Counted from the first letter of the stretch, positions 35,606-46,328 are shown. The stretch is DNA of 64,000 bases from Paenibacillus_E sp052115445 (GCF_052115445.1 NZ_JBFRGR010000009.1:62001-126000), one strand, 5' to 3'. Program-made: numbers and translations. Notes: a model not told the origin generated them from the letters alone.

Positions 35606-37096
35606 ATGAATAAATCATATTTGTTGGCTATTGATCAAAGTACATCTGGAACGAAGGCACTTATCGTTGATCGTGAGGGTGCCATAATAACGCGTAGTAC
35701 GGTTTCACATACAACATTCTATCCACGACCTGGCTGGGTTGAACAGGATCCGATGGAGATTTATAACAATGTAAAACACTCAGCTCATGAAGCTGTACGC
35801 TCCGCTGGGATTGCTTATGAGGCTATTGCCGCCATGACGATTACAAATCAGAGAGAAACAGCTGTCATATGGGACCTTATGACTGGTCTTCCGGTCTATC
35901 ATGCCATTGTATGGCAGTGCCAACGGACCGCAGATATGTGTGCTGCTTACAAGGCGACAGGTGCGGAGGATAGGGTAAGATCCAAAACCGGCTTAATGCT
36001 GGATCCGTATTTCTCGGCTGCAAAATGGCGATGGATTCTTGGGCATGTGGAAGGCATCCAGGATAAGATGGCTGCCGGACATCTTAGAGCTGGAACCATG
36101 GACAGCTGGTTAATATGGAAGTTGACTAAAGGTAACGTGCATGCAACGGATTACACCAATGCAAGCCGTACATCACTATTTAATATTCATACATTAGAAT
36201 GGGATGAAGAGCTCTGCAACCTTTTCGAAATCCCAAGCAGCTTGCTTCCTGAAGTTAAATCGTCAGATGATATATTCGGATACACAGAAGACCCAACTAT
36301 ATTCGGTGAAAATCGTGTACCAATCACGGGTGTCATTGGAGACTCTCAAGCAGCCCTGTTCGGAAATCAATGTTTCAATATCGGGATGGCTAAAGCAACC
36401 TATGGCACGGGGACGTCCGTGTTAATGAATGTGGGTAATAAGCCGGTTCAAGCTGGGAACGGATTAGTAAGTGCAATCGCTTGGGGGATTGGAGGAAAAG
36501 TAACGTATGCCGTTGAAGCTGTTATTCGCACCTCTGGTGATTGCTTGGCATGGGTACGTGATAATCTTGGATTATTCCGTACTTTCGAGGAAATGGAGGA
36601 ATTGCTGCAAGAAGCTCCTGATAGTGAAGGCGTTTACTTCGTGCCGGCCTTCGTTGGACTCGGAGCACCCTATTGGGATTCTTACGCGAGGGCTTCAATT
36701 ACTGGAATGAATCGAGGAACAACCAAAGCCCATATCATTCGGGCAGCTCTTGAAAGTATAGCTTATCAGGTCAATGATGCTGTTAATCTGATAGAGAATG
36801 AAACCCATGTTGAGCTTCAAGAATTGCGTGCCGATGGTGGAGCATCTGAGAATGTAGGCTTGATGCAATTCCAATCCAATCTGCTTGGCAAGAAAGTCGT
36901 TAAAACAGAAGTTGCTGAATTATCGCCTATGGGTTCCGCGTATATCGGTGGTGTCGGCATCGGATTCTGGCCATCCTGGGAGGAAGTAATGACGATCAAA
37001 TCGAATTATCAGATCTATTTGCCATTGATAGATGCGGAAGTACGGGACGTGTATAGGGCAGGTTGGAACAGAGCTATAGTTTCTGTATTGAGATAG
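35606..37096 (+). CDS. FGGY-family sugar kinase, glycerol-kinase-like (candidate apulose kinase)
   Basis: A 496-residue kinase with the two FGGY/actin-like ATPase domains. Motifs are LAIDQSTSGTKALIVDREG near the N-terminus, ITNQRETAVIWD and the candidate catalytic Asp246 in GVIGDSQAALFG. The C-terminal ATP-binding part shows YGTGTSVLMNVG and RADGGASENVGLMQFQ. It is closest in motif style to glycerol kinases but sits in an isomerase-transketolase operon, as expected for a kinase of a small or branched ketose such as D-apulose. The ATG at 35606 follows CAGGAG by eight bases; a TTG three bases earlier is possible. Confidence 0.85.
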   Translation: MNKSYLLAIDQSTSGTKALIVDREGAIITRSTVSHTTFYPRPGWVEQDPMEIYNNVKHSAHEAVRSAGIAYEAIAAMTITNQRETAVIWDLMTGLPVYHAIVWQCQRTADMCAAYKATGAEDRVRSKTGLMLDPYFSAAKWRWILGHVEGIQDKMAAGHLRAGTMDSWLIWKLTKGNVHATDYTNASRTSLFNIHTLEWDEELCNLFEIPSSLLPEVKSSDDIFGYTEDPTIFGENRVPITGVIGDSQAALFGNQCFNIGMAKATYGTGTSVLMNVGNKPVQAGNGLVSAIAWGIGGKVTYAVEAVIRTSGDCLAWVRDNLGLFRTFEEMEELLQEAPDSEGVYFVPAFVGLGAPYWDSYARASITGMNRGTTKAHIIRAALESIAYQVNDAVNLIENETHVELQELRADGGASENVGLMQFQSNLLGKKVVKTEVAELSPMGSAYIGGVGIGFWPSWEEVMTIKSNYQIYLPLIDAEVRDVYRAGWNRAIVSVLR

Positions 37097-37324
37097 AATG
37101 AGATTGTAATGCTGCATTTCATGTGACCATTTCGGAATTGAACATGGCGATCACTTCACTTCTTTTGAACAGAGGAGCCAGAGGTGATGTTGTGAACATT
37201 TTCAAAATGGTTTCTTCATTAAAGTGAGCGATATAGCTTCGCATAAATATGTACGTCATCGTCAAGTTTACTAGGATGGAAGCTCTTCAATCAAGGTTGC
37301 TGGATGCAAAGGAAGGCCGTTGAA

Positions 37325-39076
37325 ATGAAGAATTTGAGGATCGTACAGAAAATGGCGCTTGGATACCTGCTACTCGTGATTCTGCCGATTATTGTGTTCG
37401 GCGGATACTTGTACAATCAGTTCTATATGGATGTCACAAAAGAGTATTCGGAAGGCAAGCAGAAGCTGGTCATTCAAGCTGGTGAAGGGTTCCGGTCGAG
37501 TCTGAATCAGGTGGAATCGATTCATTCTCTGTTCATGAACAATCAGCAGTTGATCGATTATCTTAGTGGCTACAATACTTCAGAGCTACAATCTGTATAC
37601 AATTATCTCAAAGACATTCGTCCGCTATTTGTTTATGCGCAATCGCACCATAACGAGATTTCATCTATTAAACTGTATAAAACTTTAAACGAGGTCCGCT
37701 CCGTCAACGGTGAACTTGAGGACCTGAACCAATTGGATAAGAAGCCGCTCGCCTTGCTAAGCAATGTTAATGTTGATAAAGGAGTCTGGCAGCGTCACAG
37801 CGGATCCGATATCACCCTGCTTCCGAACTTGAGCTACTACCAACGTGTTTATAATAACAGCTATACGAAGCCGCTTGCTGTGTTGGAGATTATAACAAAT
37901 GATTCATTGCTGCGAAATTTCCTCAAGGCGGTCGATGTCAATCAGAACATGCAAGTGCAGATTGTGCAAGGCGGTGATACAGTCTACATGAGCGGGGGGG
38001 AAGGGCTGTACGACGAACAGAATGCAGACTTGCTGGCTATGGCCGAAGGAAGCAATCAAGGCTACGCCTATTTGCGCAAACAGAGGATGATTGTGAACAC
38101 GTTATCAATCCCTGAGCTTTCAATGACGTTCTACTTCTTCAGTCAGATGGATGAAGTATTCGTTGACATCCGAATCAAGGTGTTCATTCTCGCACTTTCG
38201 TTACTGGTTTCATTGGCAGTGCTGACGGGGATCTATTACGCGACGGCTACCTCTCTCGTTAGCCGAATTCTTGGTTTGGCAAAGCATATGCGACATGTGG
38301 ACGAAAACAAGCTAACCTTTTACGTTGTTGGAACATCTAATGATGAAATTGACTTTCTGACCCGATCTTACAATTCACTTGTCCATCGCATTGACGAACT
38401 GTTAAATACCGTTCATAAAGCCGAGCTCATGAAGAGGGAGGCGGACTATCTTGTGTTGCAAGCTCAGATTAAGCCCCATTTTCTTTACAATACGCTTGAA
38501 TCGATCCGTATGCTGGCTGAGATCAATAACGATCAGGAAGTGGTCAATGCGACATATACGTTTGGCAGGCTGCTTCGATATACGCTGAATTCCGGAGATA
38601 ATGATACAATGCTGAGGCACGAAATCGATAATGTGCAGCATTATTTGGATATGCATAAGCTGCGCATGTTGGATCGACTACGCTTCTCCATTCAGATATT
38701 GACGAATATCGACGACATTCGCTGTCCGAGGTTCATTTTGCAGCCTATCGTGGAAAATTGCATCCAGCACGGCGTCGGGTGCATTCGCAAGTGCGGGGAG
38801 ATCGATATCGTCATTAGACGAGAACACGCTGTGCTCTTGATCATTATCTCTGACAATGGGCCCGGCATCTCGGAGGAACGTCTGGAATTGATTCGAGGCG
38901 TTCTTGGCAACGAATTGGATCGACAAGCGCTGCAGAACGAGAATTCCGGCCACGGGTTATATAATGTTAGCGAACGTATTCGTACGTTCTACGGCGGACA
39001 AACGCGCATGCTTATTGAAAGTCGCGAAGGAGAAGGTACGACATTTACCTTGAAACTTTCAATAGCGGAGGGATAA
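37325..39076 (+). CDS. YesM-like sensor histidine kinase
   Basis: A complete 583-residue sensor kinase. It has a first helix at ~8-28, an extracytoplasmic sensor to ~285, a second helix at ~290-312 and a HAMP linker. The His_kinase domain carries QIKPHFLYNTLESIRM (His385), and the HATPase domain has the N-box PIVENCIQHGV and the G-boxes DNGPGI and GHGLYNVSERI. AAGGAAGG at 37309-37316 supports the ATG at 37325 rather than the in-frame ATG at 37304. No response regulator follows directly. The only intact orphan YesN-like regulator in the window is at 51205, 12 kb downstream and in the same orientation, and is the likely partner. Confidence 0.9.
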   Translation: MKNLRIVQKMALGYLLLVILPIIVFGGYLYNQFYMDVTKEYSEGKQKLVIQAGEGFRSSLNQVESIHSLFMNNQQLIDYLSGYNTSELQSVYNYLKDIRPLFVYAQSHHNEISSIKLYKTLNEVRSVNGELEDLNQLDKKPLALLSNVNVDKGVWQRHSGSDITLLPNLSYYQRVYNNSYTKPLAVLEIITNDSLLRNFLKAVDVNQNMQVQIVQGGDTVYMSGGEGLYDEQNADLLAMAEGSNQGYAYLRKQRMIVNTLSIPELSMTFYFFSQMDEVFVDIRIKVFILALSLLVSLAVLTGIYYATATSLVSRILGLAKHMRHVDENKLTFYVVGTSNDEIDFLTRSYNSLVHRIDELLNTVHKAELMKREADYLVLQAQIKPHFLYNTLESIRMLAEINNDQEVVNATYTFGRLLRYTLNSGDNDTMLRHEIDNVQHYLDMHKLRMLDRLRFSIQILTNIDDIRCPRFILQPIVENCIQHGVGCIRKCGEIDIVIRREHAVLLIIISDNGPGISEERLELIRGVLGNELDRQALQNENSGHGLYNVSERIRTFYGGQTRMLIESREGEGTTFTLKLSIAEG

Positions 39077-39120
39077 CGATTGCTAAATAAGCCCGCCTTT
39101 AGGCAAGGAGGAATAATCCT

Positions 39121-42100
39121 ATGAAAATTATGTCCAGTATTCCTGATTTTGAAAATTTAAACATATTGCAACTAAACGCAGAGCGTCCGAGGGCGGCTTC
39201 TATCCCGTTCGCAAATGCACAAGCGGCTTTGGTGGACGGTCGAACTGCCTCCCCGTTTTATCGATGTCTGAATGGAGATTGGAAATTTCATTACTCGGAG
39301 AACCCGTTTGATACCCCGGAACGGTTTTATGAACAAACGTTTAACTGCGAGGCGTGGGATACACTCCCAGTTCCGTCGAATTGGCAGCTACACGGCTACG
39401 GAGTACCCTTATACAGCAGCAGCAAGTATCCGTTTCCGGTTGACCCGCCGTTCATTCCGAAGATGAATCCAACGGGCTGCTATGCTCGGATGTTTATTAT
39501 CCCTGACAGCTGGATCGACAGATCTGTCATTCTCGCGTTTGACGGTGTGGATGCGGCATTTCATTTGTGGGTGAACGGTGAGGAAGTCGGCTTCGGTCAA
39601 GGCAGCCATAATCGGATGGAATTTGATATTACGCCTTTTGTCCGCTCTGGGGAGAACAAGCTAGCGGTACGNGTCTATCAATGGTCGACCGGCAGCTATC
39701 TCGAGGATCAAGATAAATGGCGATTGAGCNGGATATTTAGGGACGTATATCTGCTATCCGTCCCCATTGTGCATATGTTCGACGTTCGCATTCGGACTCG
39801 CCTCGACGAGACGTACCGGCAAGGTGTGTTGGAGCTTGCCGTCACCTTCATGAATCGATCTGACCGATCGGGAGAGTCTTGCGACCTTCATGCGGTTCTG
39901 CTCGGACCAGCGGATGAACTTGCAAGCGCAACGCTTGCCGTCGCTGCAACTAGTCCTCGTGCAGAAGCCGTCGTCCATGCCGAGTTTCCAGTAAGCGACC
40001 CTGAGCTGTGGTCGGCTGAGCAGCCTGCTCTCTATACGCTCCTGCTGACATTGATCGATGCAGAAGGTAAAGTGGCAGAAGCACATCGCTATACAGTTGG
40101 CTTTAGGGACGTGAAAGTGAAGGGGGGGCGTCTGCTCGTCAACGACAGGCCGGTCATCTTTCGCGGAGTGAACCGTAACGAATTCGATCCAGATCTCGGT
40201 CATGTAACGACGATGGAGGCGATGGTTCGCGACATTACGCTGATGAAGCAGCATAACATTAATACCGTTCGTTGCTCTCATTATCCGAACGATGAGCGCT
40301 GGCTCGATCTGTGCGATCAATATGGGCTGTACGTCATTGATGAAGCGGATTTGGAGACGCACGGTTGTGTATTTCTTGGAGAGATCAGTCGTTGGATCAA
40401 CAATCCTGACGAAAAGACAGCTTACGAAAGCAGGTTGGCTGAGGATCCTGAGTGGAAGGAGGCTTTCCTAGATCGGATGGTTCGTCTAGTTGAGCGAGAC
40501 AAGAACCATCCTTCCGTCATTGTCTGGTCCCTCGGGAATGAGTCGGGCTATGGTGACAATCACGACGCCATGGCTGCATGGACGAGAGAGGCGGATCCGA
40601 CGCGTCCGATTCATTATGAACGGGCTAAGGATGCACCGATCGTCGACATCATCTCCTCCATGTATCCTTCGGTAGACATGCTGATCGCGGAAGGTGAGAA
40701 GGAGGAGACACGACCTTATCTGATGGTGGAATTCGGGCATGCGATGGGCAACGCACTTGGCAATCAGAAAGAATATTGGGATACCGTCTACCGATATCCC
40801 CGTCTTTGTGGCGGTTTGATTTGGGAGTGGACAGATCTCGCGATTCGCCACCGTGCGAGCGACGGAAGCCTCCAATACGCCTATGGTGGCGATTTCGGTG
40901 ATAAGCCTCATAGCGGCAACTTCTGCATCGACGGATTGCTGTTCCCTGACCGTAGCCCCAAGCCCGCCATAATCGAATTCAAGAAGGCGATCGAACCGGT
41001 CACCGTTCATCCGGTGCAACCGGAGCAAGGCGTCTTACAGATAGGCAATCGTTATGATATTGTTTCGCTGAAACACCTTGCCATCCATTGGCGCGTGTAT
41101 TGTGATGGCATCCTACTAGAGGAAGGGGAGCTTGCACCGCTGGATATTCCGGCAGGAGGAGAGGAGCTGGTCACGATTCCATTCTGCACGCGCCCGACAG
41201 ATGGACGCAGTGAATATTGGCTGCATGTCAGCTTCGTCCTGCGCGATTCCACGGATTGGGCGCAGGCAGGACATGAGGTGGCTTGGGCGGACGTGCCGCT
41301 GAACAATTCGGCTTGTTCGGAGTCTACCGCAGACACCGAGGTGTTGGCCGAAATGTCCGCTGTGGAGTACGATCGAATCATTCGCATTGACGGCGACGTC
41401 TTCACGTTGACGTTCGACAAGCTGAGAGGAGAAATAACGGCTTGGGATTATAAAGGTGTATCTTTGATCGCGCAAGGACCTCGCGTCAATTTGTGGCGGG
41501 CACCGATTGATAATGACGTCCATCTAGCGAAGAAGTGGCGTGATGCAGGCTATAATGAGCTTGAAGCCTACGTTCGCAATGTCGAGTTATTGACACTACA
41601 GGACGACACTGTCATTCAGATCAAGACGCGTTCCGTGCTCAGTGTTAAAGGCTTCCGGCCATTATTCCAAGTAGAGCAGCTATATACGATTCACGTCAGC
41701 GGGGAAGTGGAGCTGGAGAATCGGCTTGAACCTTTGAAGGAAGGACTGCCGCCTCTGCCAAGAGTGGGTATTCACTTCGTGATGCCGGAGCGATTCGATC
41801 GGTTCTCATGGTTCGGCCGTGGCCCGCACGAATGTTACGCTGATCGCAAAGACAGCGGGAAGCTTGGCGTGTACAAAGGAACGGTCGATGAGCAATTCGT
41901 GCCCTATATTAAGCCGCAAGAGAGTGGAAGTAAGGCGGACGTGCGTTGGGCTGCTGTCGCGGATGTAGACGGCGTTGGGCTGCTCATTGCGGGAGCGGGG
42001 ATACCGCTCGGGCAAGTTGGTGTAAGCCGATATTCAACCCGGGCTTTGAGCGAAGCCAGGCATCATTCTGATCTAATCCATCAGGGCGAAGTGGAAATCA

Positions 42101-42237
42101 ATGCCGATTGGAGACAATCGGGTATTGGCAATCATAGCTGCGGCTATGCCCCAACGTTGCCGTCTTATCTGGTGGCCCCTGAATCGACGGAATTTACGGT
42201 TCGAATGAAGCCTTTCTCAAGCGATGAGGCACAATGA
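39121..42237 (+). CDS. GH2 beta-galactosidase (LacZ-like)
   Basis: A 1038-residue GH2 enzyme without signal peptide, so intracellular. Domain order is N-terminal jelly roll (PVPSNWQLHGYG; FDGVDAAFHLWVNGEEVGFGQ), Ig-like domain, TIM barrel and C-terminal LacZ small-chain domain. The proton donor is Glu474 in WSLGNESGYG. The nucleophile is Glu537 in MVEFGHAMGN, whose HAMGN ending is characteristic of beta-galactosidases. AGGAGG precedes the ATG. Two single ambiguous bases (39672, 39730) leave unknown residues without breaking the frame. It would trim beta-galactose or alpha-L-arabinopyranose from imported oligosaccharides, since some GH2 enzymes of RG-II loci act on the latter. Confidence 0.9.
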   Translation: MKIMSSIPDFENLNILQLNAERPRAASIPFANAQAALVDGRTASPFYRCLNGDWKFHYSENPFDTPERFYEQTFNCEAWDTLPVPSNWQLHGYGVPLYSSSKYPFPVDPPFIPKMNPTGCYARMFIIPDSWIDRSVILAFDGVDAAFHLWVNGEEVGFGQGSHNRMEFDITPFVRSGENKLAVXVYQWSTGSYLEDQDKWRLSXIFRDVYLLSVPIVHMFDVRIRTRLDETYRQGVLELAVTFMNRSDRSGESCDLHAVLLGPADELASATLAVAATSPRAEAVVHAEFPVSDPELWSAEQPALYTLLLTLIDAEGKVAEAHRYTVGFRDVKVKGGRLLVNDRPVIFRGVNRNEFDPDLGHVTTMEAMVRDITLMKQHNINTVRCSHYPNDERWLDLCDQYGLYVIDEADLETHGCVFLGEISRWINNPDEKTAYESRLAEDPEWKEAFLDRMVRLVERDKNHPSVIVWSLGNESGYGDNHDAMAAWTREADPTRPIHYERAKDAPIVDIISSMYPSVDMLIAEGEKEETRPYLMVEFGHAMGNALGNQKEYWDTVYRYPRLCGGLIWEWTDLAIRHRASDGSLQYAYGGDFGDKPHSGNFCIDGLLFPDRSPKPAIIEFKKAIEPVTVHPVQPEQGVLQIGNRYDIVSLKHLAIHWRVYCDGILLEEGELAPLDIPAGGEELVTIPFCTRPTDGRSEYWLHVSFVLRDSTDWAQAGHEVAWADVPLNNSACSESTADTEVLAEMSAVEYDRIIRIDGDVFTLTFDKLRGEITAWDYKGVSLIAQGPRVNLWRAPIDNDVHLAKKWRDAGYNELEAYVRNVELLTLQDDTVIQIKTRSVLSVKGFRPLFQVEQLYTIHVSGEVELENRLEPLKEGLPPLPRVGIHFVMPERFDRFSWFGRGPHECYADRKDSGKLGVYKGTVDEQFVPYIKPQESGSKADVRWAAVADVDGVGLLIAGAGIPLGQVGVSRYSTRALSEARHHSDLIHQGEVEINADWRQSGIGNHSCGYAPTLPSYLVAPESTEFTVRMKPFSSDEAQ

Positions 42238-42712
42238 CCAATTTTACATGATGTATGTCGGTTATGATGGCATTGGCTATCAAACGGCATTACAAGCAAT
42301 GATCTGCTGAGTTGGCGGAAGCATTATATTTTACCAACAATAAGTGATGGCAGTTGTGTGATAGATAATATGAATATGATAATTATTGGCGCTATTTACG
42401 GAAGGGGATAGGGTGCGGGGAGTACGTCTAACAAAGGCCTTGACGAGCATGACCGGGTTGTAAACGGTCGGCTTGTTTCGCGCGCACATTTTTTGATAAC
42501 GTTCTAATTCAGAATATTAAGAAATGATATTAAAAATATTCACTTTCCAAATTTAGAAAATGCGGAATTTGATTACGCTTACAAAAACCTTAAAAATGAT
42601 CGCTGGAATATAAGTTTTCAACACTATTCATGTCATTCTATCGACTATACAATAAAGTCATATTCTCCAAGCGGCAGCTTGAGTCGGGGGAAGAGGGAGG
42701 AGTGAGGATAGT
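42238..42712. other. Regulatory intergenic region before ABC operon 3
   Basis: About 475 bases without a gene. A possible -10 (TATACAAT, from 42646) lies ~60 bases before the permease but has no good -35, as is usual for activator-dependent promoters; the YesN-like regulator at 51205 is the candidate activator. A weak 5-bp hairpin lies near 42452-42472. No terminator for the GH2 gene is evident. Confidence 0.35.
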
Positions 42713-43705
42713 TTGGAGCAGCTAACGAAGATAAGCACATCGCAACGGACACGGCAGCTCCCTGCGGTAAAACGATCCATCTGGCGTGAAATTGTAAAAC
42801 AGAAATATGCTCATTTGTTTGTTTTAACGGGAATGCTGATTGTCTTCGTCTTCAATTACTTGCCGATGTTCGGCATTTTGATGGCATTTAAAAATTATTC
42901 CATCTCGAGCGGTATTCAAGGAATCTTTACTAGTGATTGGGTTGGGCTCAAATATTTCAAGGAATTTGTCCACGCTTACAATTTCGAACTCATTGTAACG
43001 AATACGCTGGCAATCAGTCTTTTGAAGTTGTTTTTTACCTTCCCGATGCCAATTATATTGGCCATTATGTTTAACGAAGTTCGGCTTCAGTTCTTTAAGC
43101 GTTTCGCACAGACAGTCAGTTACTTTCCTCATTTTATTTCGTGGATCGTTGTTTCCGGGTTGCTCGTTGTCTTCTTGTCAACCAATTCTGGAATTGTAAA
43201 CGATTTATTGAAGGGATTAGGCATTGTAGAGAATTCGCTTCCATTCCTGTCCGGTCCGGAATATTTCTGGGGACTAGCCGTCACGACGGCAATGTGGAAA
43301 GAGGCAGGCTGGTGGGCGATTATCTTCCTCGCAGCGATCAGCGGTCTCGATCCTACACTGTATGATGCGGCCGAGATGGATGGAGCCGGTCGACTGCGCC
43401 GCATCTGGCATATCACACTCCCTGGCATTCGGGGCACGATAGTAGTCGTACTTATTCTGGCAGTAGGAAGCATGCTTGGCGGAGGCCTTGTTGGATCTAA
43501 CTTTGAGCAATCGTACTTGCTCGGTAATGCGATCAATAATGAACGCTCGGAGATCTTGCAAACTTATGCGTTCAAGATGGGCTTAGCTCAAGGACGATAT
43601 GCTTATGCGACGGCAATCGACTTGCTTCAGTCGGTTATCGCGATCATTCTTGTATTCGGAAGCAACTACTTGTCCAAAAAAGTCACCAAAAACAGCTTGT
43701 TCTAG
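42713..43705 (+). CDS. ABC sugar transporter permease, LplB type (operon 3)
   Basis: A 330-residue permease with about six membrane helices, the LplB-type segment LPMFGILMAFKNYSI and the EAA loop YDAAEMDGAGRLRRIWHITLP. It starts at TTG 42713, ten bases after GAGGAG. It is the first gene of a permease-permease-binding protein set placed among the RG-II-type glycosidases, so it probably imports the oligosaccharides that they process. Again no ATPase gene accompanies it. Confidence 0.9.
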   Translation: MEQLTKISTSQRTRQLPAVKRSIWREIVKQKYAHLFVLTGMLIVFVFNYLPMFGILMAFKNYSISSGIQGIFTSDWVGLKYFKEFVHAYNFELIVTNTLAISLLKLFFTFPMPIILAIMFNEVRLQFFKRFAQTVSYFPHFISWIVVSGLLVVFLSTNSGIVNDLLKGLGIVENSLPFLSGPEYFWGLAVTTAMWKEAGWWAIIFLAAISGLDPTLYDAAEMDGAGRLRRIWHITLPGIRGTIVVVLILAVGSMLGGGLVGSNFEQSYLLGNAINNERSEILQTYAFKMGLAQGRYAYATAIDLLQSVIAIILVFGSNYLSKKVTKNSLF

Positions 43706-43724
43706 CAGCGGAAAGGAGTCAAAT

Positions 43725-44606
43725 ATGCATCGCAGAACGATCGAAGACCGCATCGTTGATACAGTAAATATTAGTTTACTTGTCATCATTGCGCTGGTTA
43801 CGATGTACCCCTTTTATTATTTAATCATTATTTCATTCAATAACGGGCTTGACACCTCGCTGGGAGGCATCTATTTTTGGCCAAGGGAATTTACGTTAAG
43901 CAATTATGAGAAGTTTCTCAGCGATCCGAAGTGGATAAAGTCTTTTGGCGTATCGGGGCTAAGGACAGTTGTCGGAGTGGGAGTCACGATCTTGTTTACG
44001 TGTTTGACAGCGTATGGACTGGCGTATCGTAAACTGGTGTTTCAAAAGTTCTATTTTTCATTTTTTATCATTGCCATGTACACGTCGGGCGGACTTATCC
44101 CCTATTACGTTGTACTGCGCAGCATAGGATTACTCAATACATTTTGGGTTTATATTGTTCCAGGTGCAGTGACGATCTTCTTCCTCATTATTGCGGTCTC
44201 GTTCTTCCGTGAGATACCTGCGGAGATGGAGGAATCGGCGCGAATAGATGGGGCTTCAGATTTAACCATTTTCTTAAAAATAATCATACCGGTCTCCAAG
44301 CCGCTAATTGCTGCAATGGGATTGTTTATAGGCGTAGGACAATGGAACTCATGGATGGATTCGGCTTATTTTGTCAACAAGGATTCGCTCCGGCCGTTAA
44401 CCTACCGAATGATGGAAGTTATCAATCAAGGTATGGTTCCAACTGATATGGCTTCTGCGGAACGGGCTGCGGCCGTTACTGGTGTGACAACCTTCTCGAT
44501 ACAGGTTACAGCAATGGTAATCGCGGTTATACCGATCCTTCTCGTGTATCCATTTTTGCAAAAATATTTTGTACAAGGAATTATGATAGGTTCCGTAAAG
44601 GGGTAA
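43725..44606 (+). CDS. ABC sugar transporter permease, YtcP type (operon 3)
   Basis: A 293-residue partner permease with about six membrane spans, the EAA loop MEESARIDGASDLTIFLKIII and the C-terminus PFLQKYFVQGIMIGSVKG. The frame is open upstream to 43599 inside the first permease. The ATG at 43725 is chosen because GAAAGGAG sits seven bases before it and because the family begins here. Confidence 0.92.
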   Translation: MHRRTIEDRIVDTVNISLLVIIALVTMYPFYYLIIISFNNGLDTSLGGIYFWPREFTLSNYEKFLSDPKWIKSFGVSGLRTVVGVGVTILFTCLTAYGLAYRKLVFQKFYFSFFIIAMYTSGGLIPYYVVLRSIGLLNTFWVYIVPGAVTIFFLIIAVSFFREIPAEMEESARIDGASDLTIFLKIIIPVSKPLIAAMGLFIGVGQWNSWMDSAYFVNKDSLRPLTYRMMEVINQGMVPTDMASAERAAAVTGVTTFSIQVTAMVIAVIPILLVYPFLQKYFVQGIMIGSVKG

Positions 44607-44725
44607 GCAGCAGTAGGTTGATTCTGGTGTATGACGTTGTGGATCGCGGATTAAAACCGCAGAGACAAAGGTTTTATTCCGTTTCACAGCTAAACTATGG
44701 GGAAGATAAAAAGGAGGCAATTTCA

Positions 44726-46285
44726 ATGAATAAGGTTTTTAAATCGAGTTGGTTGATAGCGCTTGCTGGGATGCTGTTGCTAACAGCCTGTACCAGCAAC
44801 AATAGTGATGCTAGCAAAGAGAGTACCAAACCAGATGCCACTAAACCAGAAGCTACTAAACAAGTTGCAGAACAAAAAATTGTAGAGCTTAATGTATTCG
44901 TCAATATGCCATGGTGGTCGCTTAAGGACTGGAGCGGTAAGATACCGGAAGAAATTACAAAGAAAACCGGTGTTAAGCTGAACGTCCAGGTTGCTACGGA
45001 TGATAAGCAGCTGCCGCTTCTGATCGCTTCAGGCGATTTGCCTGATTTGGTGTATACGGCGACTGATCTGACGCGTATGGCCGTCAGTAATGTATCCTAT
45101 CCATTGGGTGACTTAATCAAGAAGTATGCGCCGGATTTCAAGATTAGCAAAGAACGTATTGGTGTCAACACGATGCCTGACGGCAACTTCTATACGATAC
45201 GCAATGCATTCTCCACGGAGCAAGAATGGAAAGATAATCCGAAAGCAATACCAGGTGCGAACGGTATGACTTTCCGGCAAGACATTATGGATAAGATTGG
45301 AAACCCAGCGCTAAATAACTTGGATGATCTTACCTCGGTTCTGGGAAAAGTGAAAGCACAGTATCCGGATATGGTGCCACTCGTGTGGGATAAAGATCAA
45401 ATCGGTCAAAATCTACGCATCAACTTCGGGTTGAAAAAGGGCAAAGGATTCGTGGACATAGACGGCGCTGCGAAATACTACCTGAAAGATAAAAACTATT
45501 TGAATTACTACCTGTACATGAACAATCTGTACCGTAATGGATATATGACTTCTGAGAACTTCACATTTAAGGACGCTCAGCAAGATGATCAATTGGTATT
45601 GAATGGTAAAGCCTTTGCCCATGGCGGAGGAAATGCAGATATGACTAACCCTCAATTAGAGAAACTTGGCGCAGCATTCAAAATGACGCAAGTGACGAAG
45701 CTGCTTAGCGACCAAGCGGGTATTCCGATGGGTGGATCCGGCTGGGCAGGTATGTACATAACGAAAAAGAACAAAAATCCAGAAGCTGCAATTAAATTCC
45801 TGCAGTACATGTACAGTGAAGAAGGACAAAAACTCGGACTTTACGGTATTAAGGGCGAAGATTGGGAATGGAACGAAGCAGAGAAATATCCGGTTATGAA
45901 ATATGATTTCAACAACGCTGAAATCCAAAAGAAAATGGGCGTCGTTTGGTGGGGATTGATTGGCAGCAGCGGCGTTAACGAAGCGCTACAACGTTATACC
46001 CCGGGTTCTCAAATGACGAATTGGGGTCTTGCCACCAGAGCCGCGCTTAAATTTAACCCGGCACTGGGTCTGGTTGCTACAGAACCGGATACAGAAGAGC
46101 AAGTGATTGAAGCTCAAATCACAAACATGGTCACGACCGAAGAATTGAAAATTTATTTGGCGGCTTCCGAAGCAGAAGCAAAAGCGCAATACGAAACAAT
46201 GCTGAAGAAAGCTGAAAGTCTTGGACTAACGAAGCTAGAAACGTGGGCTACAGCGAAGTACAAAGAATATCAGAAAAACTTTTAA
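44726..46285 (+). CDS. ABC sugar transporter, lipoprotein solute-binding protein (operon 3)
   Basis: A 519-residue extracellular binding lipoprotein. The signal peptide ends in LLTAC (Cys22), followed by a Ser/Thr/Lys linker with the near-repeats KPDATKPEATKQ. The open frame extends upstream to 44618, but AAGGAGG before the ATG at 44726 and the position of the signal peptide fix the start. Motifs such as ASGDLPDLVYT match other members that work with LplB/YtcP permeases. It is followed by a strong hairpin at 46329. Confidence 0.9.
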   Translation: MNKVFKSSWLIALAGMLLLTACTSNNSDASKESTKPDATKPEATKQVAEQKIVELNVFVNMPWWSLKDWSGKIPEEITKKTGVKLNVQVATDDKQLPLLIASGDLPDLVYTATDLTRMAVSNVSYPLGDLIKKYAPDFKISKERIGVNTMPDGNFYTIRNAFSTEQEWKDNPKAIPGANGMTFRQDIMDKIGNPALNNLDDLTSVLGKVKAQYPDMVPLVWDKDQIGQNLRINFGLKKGKGFVDIDGAAKYYLKDKNYLNYYLYMNNLYRNGYMTSENFTFKDAQQDDQLVLNGKAFAHGGGNADMTNPQLEKLGAAFKMTQVTKLLSDQAGIPMGGSGWAGMYITKKNKNPEAAIKFLQYMYSEEGQKLGLYGIKGEDWEWNEAEKYPVMKYDFNNAEIQKKMGVVWWGLIGSSGVNEALQRYTPGSQMTNWGLATRAALKFNPALGLVATEPDTEEQVIEAQITNMVTTEELKIYLAASEAEAKAQYETMLKKAESLGLTKLETWATAKYKEYQKNF

Positions 46286-46328
46286 TCGTATCTTGAGGTA
46301 ACAGTAACAAAATTGGAAGATTGCCGAT

